The notes below the pieces were generated by a model. The model did no database searches, was not told the DNA's origin, and saw only the letters and a program-made list of their open reading frames with translations. Shown in pieces: positions 1-4,594 of a DNA stretch of 5,906 bases. Within the stretch, counting starts at the first letter, position 1, and every line of letters begins with the position of its first letter. This DNA comes from Phycisphaerae bacterium (GTDB taxonomy: Bacteria; Planctomycetota; Phycisphaerae; Sedimentisphaerales; SG8-4): positions 1 through 5,906 of the forward strand of contig JAUXAH010000123.1 of NCBI GenBank assembly GCA_030614945.1, read 5' to 3'. Position numbers and translations under genes: made by a program.

Positions 1-233
1 AGGCGGATATGCGAAGGGCAAAGGCCGAGGCGGAAAAACGACGGGCAATGGCTGTGGCGCGCGAGCAGGAAATGCGGGCACTCGTAGTGGAAAACGAATC
101 AAAGATACCATTAGCGATGGCTGAAGCCTTCAAGAAGGGCAATCTCGGCATTATGGATTATTACAGAATGAAAAACATTATGGCTGATACCTCGATGCGG
201 GATTCCATTGCAAAGCCGAAAAAGAAAGAATAG
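1..233 (+). CDS. floA: Flotillin-like protein FloA, C-terminal fragment (5' end outside window)
   Basis: This is the tail of a flotillin-like (SPFH/UPF0365) membrane scaffold protein of the kind that organises functional membrane microdomains. The frame is open from the left edge, so the ATG at position 9 is an internal methionine and not the start. The visible part begins with a charged, alanine- and glutamate-rich coiled-coil stretch ([19 protein letters not shown]). It continues into the strongly characteristic FloA ending: [19 protein letters not shown], then [14 protein letters not shown], then a short lysine-rich tail. The stop is TAG at 231-233. The membrane anchor and SPFH domain lie outside the window. 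The next gene, on the same strand, encodes a membrane-anchored protein, so the two may act together at the membrane; that link is inference. The identification rests on memory of the FloA C-terminus and is strong. Confidence 0.9.
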   Translation, partial: ADMRRAKAEAEKRRAMAVAREQEMRALVVENESKIPLAMAEAFKKGNLGIMDYYRMKNIMADTSMRDSIAKPKKKE

Positions 234-236
234 CAG

Positions 237-370
237 CAGGGTATCAGGAATGCAGGATATTAGGGCGTAGAATATCAGAAAATCAGGATACTAAGAAAAG
301 GCAAAATTAACCTGATATTCTGATAACCTGATACCCACTGCCTGATAATCTGGTACCCTGATAGCCTGAC
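237..370. repeat. Nested inverted repeat made of 8-base CCTGAT/ATCAGG units
   Basis: This intergenic block starts three bases after the floA stop. The right half carries CCTGAT-like units at 311, 319 (tCTGAT), 327, 341, 349 (tCTGgT), 357 and 365, so the spacing is 8 except for one 14-base step. The left half carries the complement, for example ATCAGA at 274 and ATCAGG at 282, again 8 apart. The halves can fold on each other. An outer stem pairs 237-248 with 327-340 (one bulge and one unpaired base). An inner stem pairs 273-287 with 311-325 (15 bp, one mismatch, 23-base loop). No T-run follows, so it is not a canonical terminator. It may slow transcription or protect the floA mRNA 3' end, or it may simply be a repeat expansion. 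Confidence 0.7.
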
Positions 371-390
371 ATCGATTAGCTTTACAATAT

Positions 391-1068
391 ATGAACTATT
401 CTCTGGCACAAATCATTTTAGTTGCCCAAAGACGCGACCCTGGCGGCTGGATGAACATACTGGTCCTCGTGATTGTGGCGGTTGTATATGGGCTCGTAAC
501 TATCCTCAAAGCAAAGGGGAAAAAGGAGCAAGAGCAGGCTGAGGAAGAACAGGGCCGTAAGCCACAACGTAAACCTGAGGGTGGTAGGGGGTTGCTGGAA
601 CAATTCGTCAGGGAGATTCAGCGTGCTGTCGATCCTACACAAGAGCGAGAGTCTCGCCCGGCTGGCCCGCCGGCACGCCAAAAAATCGCTCGTCCTCAGC
701 CTACTGTACGTAAATACGCCGCCCAAGCCAAACAAGCGGGCCGGCCCAAACCTATAATACCGCCGGTAAAACATAAAAGGCCTGGCTTTGAATTGTCGAT
801 ACCGGCCCCACAAGTGCAGCCCGACTTTGAAGAGCTCCCGGTACTCCAGACAGGTATCGAAGACCTTCCGGATTTCACCAGCAAAGCTGTTGAAGGATTA
901 CTCGGCAAACGTAAGGGTATGGCTGAAGTTCCTAAGTCAAAATATCTTTCCGAAGTTTTGTTGGATTACGCCGACCCCGATGAGCTGAGAATGGCGATTC
1001 TGCACTACGAAATCTTAGGCAGACCCTTATCGCTGCGTGATCCATCCGGCCAGATTATCGGACTATAA
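391..1068 (+). CDS. Hypothetical single-pass membrane protein with basic Pro-rich linker and conserved C-terminal domain
   Basis: This is a 225-residue protein of unknown function. A hydrophobic segment at about residues 21-39 (NILVLVIVAVVYGLVTIL) is followed by a Lys/Glu-rich stretch, suggesting a single membrane anchor with the bulk in the cytoplasm. Residues about 45-150 are low-complexity, very rich in Lys, Arg, Pro and Gln, and probably disordered. Residues about 185-209 form an ordered acidic helical piece (LSEVLLDYADPDELRMAIL), followed by the ending GRPLSLRDPSGQIIGL. I recall similar proteins beside floA in planctomycetes, but no named family. The start at 391 lacks a Shine-Dalgarno sequence. 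ATG 451 (Met21) would begin directly at the membrane segment and is a possible alternative. It sits 157 bases after floA, with the inverted repeat between them. A membrane-microdomain partner role is plausible but is inference. Confidence 0.75.
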   Translation: MNYSLAQIILVAQRRDPGGWMNILVLVIVAVVYGLVTILKAKGKKEQEQAEEEQGRKPQRKPEGGRGLLEQFVREIQRAVDPTQERESRPAGPPARQKIARPQPTVRKYAAQAKQAGRPKPIIPPVKHKRPGFELSIPAPQVQPDFEELPVLQTGIEDLPDFTSKAVEGLLGKRKGMAEVPKSKYLSEVLLDYADPDELRMAILHYEILGRPLSLRDPSGQIIGL

Positions 1069-1113
1069 TTATGTTATAGCTCGTTAGTATTACATCAAGC
1101 TTGAATGTTTGAT

Positions 1114-1141
1114 TTGTCATTCCTGCGAAAGCAGGAATCCA
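1114..1141. repeat. REP-like palindromic repeat, copy 1
   Basis: The core is ATTCCTGC (1119-1126), loop GAAA (1127-1130), GCAGGAAT (1131-1138): a perfect 8-bp stem closed by a GNRA-type tetraloop. All 28 bases are identical to copy 2 at 1233-1260. This core is a common type of dispersed intergenic repeat in bacteria (GTCATTCC...GGAATCC class). In RNA it would form a stable hairpin, but no T-run follows. Confidence 0.8.
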
Positions 1142-1192
1142 AGTCTTTAAGCCGCCAACTTCCTTGTCGCCATAGGGTTCCTTTTGGGTTGT

Positions 1193-1322
1193 CTTATACC
1201 AATTCTATTTATTGATTGCCGATTAACTGACCTTGTCATTCCTGCGAAAGCAGGAATCCAGGCCCTCACAGTTAGTATAATGTACAATTTTTTCAGCAAT
1301 TTTTAACTATAATTGGTATAAG
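1193..1322. mobile_element. MITE-like element, 130 bp, with 12-bp perfect terminal inverted repeats
   Basis: The ends are CTTATACCAATT (1193-1204) and its exact complement AATTGGTATAAG (1311-1322). Beyond these 12 bases similarity between the arms continues imperfectly, with both sides reading toward an ATTGC-like stretch about 15 bases further in. The interior holds a second copy of the 28-bp palindrome and no coding frame, so it is non-autonomous if mobile. A TA dinucleotide lies just inside each end, which would fit a TA target duplication of the IS630/Tc1 type if the true ends are TACCAATT...AATTGGTA; this is inference. No matching transposase is in the window. Confidence 0.55.
1233..1260. 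repeat. REP-like palindromic repeat, copy 2 (inside the MITE-like element)
   Basis: Identical over 28 bases to 1114-1141 and 119 bases downstream in the same orientation. Stem ATTCCTGC (1238-1245), GAAA loop (1246-1249), GCAGGAAT (1250-1257). It lies near the centre of the 130-bp inverted-repeat unit, so either it was carried by that unit or the unit formed around it. Confidence 0.8.
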
Positions 1323-1335
1323 CAGATATTTAGCT

Positions 1336-1352
1336 GCGCTCAGGATGACAAG
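1336..1352. repeat. Degenerate inverted third copy of the REP-like repeat (half only)
   Basis: CAGGATGACAA (1341-1351) is the complement of TTGTCATCCTG, which matches the left half of the two 28-bp repeats (TTGTCATTCCTG) with one base missing. The other half of the palindrome is not recognisable. It starts 14 bases after the right end of the MITE-like unit. It is probably a decayed member of the same repeat class. Confidence 0.45.
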
Positions 1353-1542
1353 TTTTCAGTGGTTTACTTACGGATTCCGCTCCGCCTAAAGCCGGATTCC
1401 GTCAAACAAAAGCCGGATATTCGACTTCGATTTCGCGGCAATGGCATAAAAAGTGAAAAAAGGCTGGAAAAACTGCTGCTTATCACTACAATTGCGGAAA
1501 TTAGCATATACCGTAGATACTGAATAGTGAATCGAACCACGT

Positions 1543-1605
1543 ACAATGAACAATGAACTATGAACTATGAACAACGAACTAAGAACTATGAACAACGAAC
1601 TAATT
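1543..1605. repeat. Heptamer tandem array, nine units, ending one base before a start codon
   Basis: Exact period of 7 over 63 bases. The units read ACAATGA x2, ACTATGA x2, ACAACGA, ACTAAGA, ACTATGA, ACAACGA and a final ACTAATT. One base (T1606) separates the array from the ATG at 1607, so it occupies the place where a ribosome binding site would lie, and no GGAGG-like sequence is present. Because the unit contains ATG and TGA, the array also offers several out-of-frame start/stop pairs. It resembles the short tandemly repeated repetitive sequences known from cyanobacterial genomes, though that is only an analogy. Confidence 0.85.
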
Positions 1606-1606
1606 T

Positions 1607-2077
1607 ATGAGATTTATACTTATCGATAAGATTGTTTCGCTTCAGAGCGGCAAGGAAATAAAGGCGGTCAAGAGCGTTTCTTTAGCTGAAGAGTATCTGG
1701 CGGACCATTTTCCCGCATTTCCGGTGCTGCCGGGCGTACTGCTGCTCGAAGGACTCATTGAATCGGCATCGTGGCTGGTGAGAGAGGCGGAGAATTTTGC
1801 ACACAGTATGATATTGCTTAAACAGGCGAGAAATGTAAAATATAGAAGTTTTCTGGCGCCGGGCGCACAGATAGAATATACAGTCGAGGCCAAAACAATC
1901 GAAGAAGACGTCAGCAGTTTTTCGGGCTTTGGTTTATCGCAAGGCCGGCGAATCGTGGAAGCAAGATTTGGACTAAGGCACTTTAACCTCTCTGTGCAAA
2001 ATTCGACAATGGCAGAAGTGGATGCCAAAATTATCGAGAATATGAAAAAACGATGGAAGATATTGAGTTGCGAATAA
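1607..2077 (+). CDS. FabZ-like 3-hydroxyacyl-ACP dehydratase (hot-dog fold), first copy
   Basis: A 156-residue hot-dog protein, close to the usual FabZ length. It is predicted to remove water from 3-hydroxyacyl-ACP to give the trans-2-enoyl-ACP in the cytoplasm. The active-site motif is HFPAFPVLPGVLLLE, with His34 and Glu48. The 14-residue spacing equals that of the FabZ catalytic His/Glu pair, so the enzyme should be active. FabZ works as a dimer whose active site combines residues from both chains; that is family knowledge. The start at 1607 is supported by the paralogue at 2654, which begins almost identically (MRWIWIDKF against MRFILIDKI). There is no Shine-Dalgarno sequence, and the heptamer array abuts the start. 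The tail after about residue 125 is unlike FabZ. It is the first gene of the carrier/ketosynthase set. It could instead act on a special chain, as the aryl-polyene dehydratases do. Confidence 0.85.
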   Translation: MRFILIDKIVSLQSGKEIKAVKSVSLAEEYLADHFPAFPVLPGVLLLEGLIESASWLVREAENFAHSMILLKQARNVKYRSFLAPGAQIEYTVEAKTIEEDVSSFSGFGLSQGRRIVEARFGLRHFNLSVQNSTMAEVDAKIIENMKKRWKILSCE

Positions 2078-2114
2078 ATTCCTGCTTGGTACAGTAATAG
2101 CAATGCTAACATAA

Positions 2115-2149
2115 ACGCAATACGCAATACGATATACGCAATACGAAAT
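2115..2149. repeat. Heptamer tandem array, five units, upstream of the carrier protein gene
   Basis: Period 7 over 35 bases: ACGCAAT (2115), ACGCAAT (2122), ACGATAT (2129), ACGCAAT (2136), ACGAAAT (2143). The unit differs in sequence from the array at 1543-1605 but has the same length. It ends 22 bases before the ATG at 2172 and leaves room for a proper ribosome binding site. Confidence 0.8.
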
Positions 2150-2157
2150 TTTATGCC

Positions 2158-2163
2158 GGAGGT
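2158..2163 (+). promoter_or_regulatory. Strong ribosome binding site for the acyl carrier protein gene
   Basis: GGAGGT lies nine bases upstream of ATG 2172 (counted from the end of GGAGG), with an A-rich spacer. It is the only near-consensus Shine-Dalgarno sequence before a gene of this set; the neighbours have weak or no sites. It favours the 2172 start over the in-frame ATG at 2178 and suggests the carrier protein is translated more than its partners. Confidence 0.8.
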
Positions 2164-2171
2164 AAAAAAAT

Positions 2172-2567
2172 ATGGCAATGAGTCGGGATGAAATATTCCA
2201 GGAAGTGCAGGAAGTCATGGTCGATGCGCTGGGAGTCGACGACGACGAGGTTACGGCTGAAGCGACCTTAATGGGAGACCTGGGAGCTGAAAGCATTGAT
2301 TTTTTGGACATAGTATTTCGATTGGAGAAAACGTTCGGAATAAAAATTCCACGGGAAGAGTTATTTCCGGCTGAGAGCCTGATGAATAATCCGGAATTTG
2401 TCAAAAACGGCAAATTGACCGAAACAGGGCTGAATGAATTGAGGGATAAAATACCGCATACCGACCTCACGGCATTTGAGAACGACCCTGATATCAACAA
2501 ATTGGGTAATTTGTTCACCGTCGATGCGATTGTAAATTACGTTGAGACTAAGTTGAATGTTGCTTAA
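2172..2567 (+). CDS. Acyl carrier protein with a long insertion before the last helix
   Basis: This 131-residue protein is much longer than a typical ACP (about 75-80). It would carry acyl chains as thioesters on 4'-phosphopantetheine attached to Ser41 in the motif DLGAESIDFLDI. The usual Asp before that serine is Glu here (ESID for DSLD). Residues 1-60 follow the ACP pattern through helix II and the FGIKIP segment. Residues about 65-112 form an insertion rich in Asn, Asp, Glu and Leu, and residues 115-128 (FTVDAIVNYVETKL) restore the final ACP helix. It lies between the two dehydratase genes, 94 bases after the first. The start is fixed by the GGAGGT site. The GAESID style recalls carrier proteins of planctomycete specialised lipid clusters, so this is probably a pathway-dedicated ACP. 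The role of the insertion is unknown; it may guide partner choice. Confidence 0.88.
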   Translation: MAMSRDEIFQEVQEVMVDALGVDDDEVTAEATLMGDLGAESIDFLDIVFRLEKTFGIKIPREELFPAESLMNNPEFVKNGKLTETGLNELRDKIPHTDLTAFENDPDINKLGNLFTVDAIVNYVETKLNVA

Positions 2568-2589
2568 TGTGTAAGGTGTCTTTGGGATC

Positions 2590-2626
2590 TTAGCGGCAGG
2601 ATTGCTCGAGGTCAACCTGCCGCTAA
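2590..2626 (+). other. Strong intergenic RNA hairpin between carrier protein and second dehydratase
   Basis: TTAGCGGCAGG (2590-2600) pairs perfectly with CCTGCCGCTAA (2616-2626). The stem continues after a bulged A2601 with TTG (2602-2604) pairing CAA (2613-2615), leaving an 8-base loop. It starts 22 bases after the carrier protein stop. No T-run follows, so it is not a standard intrinsic terminator. It could protect the upstream mRNA or set the ratio of carrier protein to downstream enzymes; both are inference. Confidence 0.7.
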
Positions 2627-2653
2627 CTTATATAGGCGGGGCCCTGGCGGAAA

Positions 2654-3148
2654 ATGCGATGGATATGGATAGATAAATTTGTTGAGTTTCACAGCGGCGA
2701 ATGTGCTGTGGCGCTTAAAAATGTAACGCTCGCTGAAGAGCATTTGCACGACCATTTTCCCGGCTTTCCCGTTATGCCGGAGACCTTATGCATTGAAGCA
2801 ATGGCGCAAACATCGGGGATACTCGTCGGGGAGGCAAAAAAGTTTCAGGAAAAAGTTGTTCTTGCGAAGATAAAGAAAGCCGTCTTTTTTGACTACGTAA
2901 AGCCCGGCGATACAATAAAATTAGATGCAAAAATTGAATCCATCTCACCTGAAGCGGCAAGTACGAGCGGTAAGATTACCTGCGGAGAAAAGCTGATTGC
3001 CGAGATAGATTTGATGTTCAGCCACATAGACCAGAACCTGGCAGGTAAGAAATTTCCGGAGGAGAACTTCGTGTTTACCGACACGTTCAAATCACTTCTG
3101 CGCGACGTGCTTCCGGATAGTGCCGGGCAGAAGCCGGAGCAAGACTGA
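2654..3148 (+). CDS. FabZ-like 3-hydroxyacyl-ACP dehydratase (hot-dog fold), second copy
   Basis: A 164-residue paralogue of the protein at 1607, predicted to dehydrate 3-hydroxyacyl-ACP. The motif HFPGFPVMPETLCIEAMAQ contains His34 and Glu48, numbered identically to the first copy and correctly spaced for FabZ catalysis. The usual PG after the motif is PE (Pro42-Glu43), a local change close to the active site. The segment EAMAQTSGILV is closer to standard FabZ than the first copy's EGLIESASWLV, so this may be the more conventional of the two. The last 30 residues or so are a charged extension. No clear Shine-Dalgarno sequence precedes ATG 2654. Its TGA stop (3146-3148) overlaps the next gene's ATG (3148-3150) by one base, indicating translational coupling with the degenerate ketosynthase. 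Two dehydratases in one set suggest different chain lengths or a heteromeric enzyme; neither is shown. Confidence 0.87.
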   Translation: MRWIWIDKFVEFHSGECAVALKNVTLAEEHLHDHFPGFPVMPETLCIEAMAQTSGILVGEAKKFQEKVVLAKIKKAVFFDYVKPGDTIKLDAKIESISPEAASTSGKITCGEKLIAEIDLMFSHIDQNLAGKKFPEENFVFTDTFKSLLRDVLPDSAGQKPEQD

Positions 3149-4476
3149 TGGGTTCGGCCCGTGTAGTAATAACCGGCCTTGGTGCGATAAGCCCACTCGG
3201 ATTAACCGTCGGCGATATGTGGAGCGGTCTTTGCGCCGGCAGATGTGGGATAGGGCAAATTGACGCATTTGACCCTGTGGGCTTTAGCTGCAAATTAGCC
3301 GGTCAGGTCCCGGATTTTAAAATACAACAATATGTGCCAAAGACCTATCGCAAAGCCATTAAACTGATGTCGAGGGACATCCACCTGGCGGTTATAGCGG
3401 CAAACGAAGCGCTTACAAGCAGCGGCCTCGTTACAAAAGGCCTCGACACGGAAAAAGTCAATGTTGACCCGGCACGCATGGCAATCAATCTGGGGGCAGG
3501 CCTTATAAGTTGTGATTTGGTTGAGCTGGCTCCGGCGGTGGCAGCAAGCACTACCGATGGTAAGTTTGACATTATTAAATGGGGGAAGGATGGTCTTGAG
3601 CTGGTAACACCTTTATGGCTGCTGAAATATCTGCCCAATATGCTCGCCTGCCATATAGGTATTATTCACGACATACAGGGGCCGAGCAACACCATCACAT
3701 GTGCTGAAGCGGCTGCGCATCTGGCGATAGGTGAAGCAACGCAGATTATCGCCCGCCGTGACAGTGACATCGCCCTGGCAGGCGGGGCTGAAGCAAAGGT
3801 CAATCCGATAGTTATGATTCGCCAGTGCCTGCTTAAAAGGACTACCAGCAAAAACAACAGCAGCCCTGCCACGGCCTGCAGGCCTTTCGACGCCGACGCC
3901 AAGGGCTCGGTTTTCGGGGAAGGGGCCGGGATGGTTGTACTGGAAAACGCGGAAAGGGCTGAAAGGCGGGGTGCAAAAATTTATGCCGAAGTAGTCGGGG
4001 TCGGACACAGCAATAATATCAACCCGGCGTATGAGTGTCTTGAGCCCGACGGCTATGGGTTACAAATAGCAATAGAAAAAGCAATGGCGGATGCACGGAT
4101 TCAGCCGGAGGCTCTGGACCTGATTATTCCGCACGGAACGGGGATAGCCGCCGATGACCTCGCTGAAGCAAAAGCAATCGAGGCGGCCCTTGGCAAAGCA
4201 GCAACAAAGCCGGCAGTCTGGCCGACAAAAAGTATGCTCAGTAACACAGGTGCCGCAGGCGGTGCTATTGACGTTGTCGCTGCGGTTTGTGCAATGACCG
4301 AGAGTAAGATACCGGCTGCGAAAAATTGCGACAGAAAGCCCGATGGCTGCAACTTGAATATTGTAAAAGAGCCAGAGCAGAAAAAAATCCGCTATGTACT
4401 CTGCTGCAGTTATACATACGGCGGACAAACAGCGGCGCTTGTGCTAAAAAACTTTGACGGCGAAATGGTGAGCTAA
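3148..4476 (+). CDS. Ketosynthase-like protein lacking catalytic Cys (chain-length-factor-type)
   Basis: A 442-residue thiolase-fold protein of the FabF/KAS II family, starting with RVVITGLGAISPLG. The nucleophile region GPSNTITCAEAAAHLAIG aligns without gaps to the 18-residue FabF segment from GPS to IG. The position of the catalytic Cys is Glu187; Cys185 is two residues too early. The first His is kept (His329 in PHGTG), as is Lys361 (TKSM), but the second His position, five after the Lys, is Asn366. The C-terminal GFGG gatekeeper loop reads TYGG (423-426). It therefore cannot condense in the normal way. In type II polyketide and aryl-polyene systems such partners pair with an active ketosynthase and shape chain length, so this is probably the partner of the enzyme at 4595. 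GGAG at 3136-3139 and the one-base overlap with the preceding gene support the start. An independent decarboxylase or scaffold role is also possible. Confidence 0.85.
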   Translation: MGSARVVITGLGAISPLGLTVGDMWSGLCAGRCGIGQIDAFDPVGFSCKLAGQVPDFKIQQYVPKTYRKAIKLMSRDIHLAVIAANEALTSSGLVTKGLDTEKVNVDPARMAINLGAGLISCDLVELAPAVAASTTDGKFDIIKWGKDGLELVTPLWLLKYLPNMLACHIGIIHDIQGPSNTITCAEAAAHLAIGEATQIIARRDSDIALAGGAEAKVNPIVMIRQCLLKRTTSKNNSSPATACRPFDADAKGSVFGEGAGMVVLENAERAERRGAKIYAEVVGVGHSNNINPAYECLEPDGYGLQIAIEKAMADARIQPEALDLIIPHGTGIAADDLAEAKAIEAALGKAATKPAVWPTKSMLSNTGAAGGAIDVVAAVCAMTESKIPAAKNCDRKPDGCNLNIVKEPEQKKIRYVLCCSYTYGGQTAALVLKNFDGEMVS

Positions 4477-4486
4477 ATGTAAATTA

Positions 4487-4587
4487 GACGCAGATTATGC
4501 TGATTAACCCAGCCCCTCGGAGAGGCGGGGTTAACGCAGATTGGTTAATTAAAAAACATTTTCAGCGAAATCTGCGAAATCAGCGTC
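4487..4587. repeat. Palindromic intergenic repeat between the two ketosynthase genes
   Basis: The outer arms 4487-4505 (GACGCAGATTATGCTGATT) and 4569-4587 are complementary at 15 of 19 positions. A GC-rich inner hairpin lies at 4504-4534, with TTAACCC pairing GGGTTAA and further pairs inside. Extra CGCAGATT-like words occur at 4535-4542. The block nearly fills the 118-base gap and ends 7 bases before the ATG at 4595. No T-run follows the inner hairpin, so it is not a clear terminator. It looks like a dispersed repeat inserted into the operon, and it may uncouple expression of the two ketosynthases. Confidence 0.65.
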
Positions 4588-4594
4588 AAAAACA

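Larger units (their letters stand above)
1069..1606. other. Gene-free 538-bp intergenic region rich in repeats
   Basis: No convincing gene is seen on either strand here. Frames on the minus strand at 1364-1595 are low in complexity and mostly translate a heptamer array. The stretch holds, in order: a 28-bp palindromic repeat (1114-1141), a MITE-like unit (1193-1322) containing an identical second copy, a degenerate third copy in the opposite orientation (about 1336-1352), two direct copies of CGGATTCCG (1371-1379 and 1393-1401), about 140 bases without visible structure, and a nine-copy heptamer array (1543-1605). A promoter for the downstream dehydratase/carrier/ketosynthase genes is expected somewhere here, but no convincing -35/-10 pair was found. 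Confidence 0.75.

Noticed and set aside
1276..1281. TATAAT resembling a -10 promoter box
   Set aside because: No acceptable -35 box at 16-18 bases upstream, and it lies in AT-rich sequence within the MITE-like unit more than 300 bases from the next start.
1364..1595. Short minus-strand frames in the gene-free region
   Set aside because: Much of their translation is the heptamer array (repeated FIV/SSL-like residues); there is no ribosome binding site or family resemblance.
1543..2149. Heptamer arrays as a CRISPR array
   Set aside because: The unit is 7 bases with no unique spacers, and no cas gene is present.
1642..2178. 178-residue open frame on the minus strand opposite the first dehydratase
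   Set aside because: It lies antisense to a clear FabZ-like gene with catalytic residues and matches no family I recognise; composition is that of a reading-frame shadow.
1973..2518. 181-residue open frame on the minus strand opposite the carrier protein
   Set aside because: The + strand encodes an unmistakable ACP with a strong ribosome binding site; the antisense frame is Ser/Asn-rich shadow sequence.
3700..3702. Cys185 as the possible catalytic cysteine of the first ketosynthase
   Set aside because: The GPS-to-IG segment is the same length as in FabF and in the neighbouring enzyme, where the nucleophile is the tenth residue. Cys185 is the eighth, and the tenth is Glu187.
4504..4534. GC-rich hairpin as an intrinsic terminator between the ketosynthase genes
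   Set aside because: The stem has mismatches and is followed by A-rich sequence, not a T-run, and the downstream gene belongs to the same functional set.
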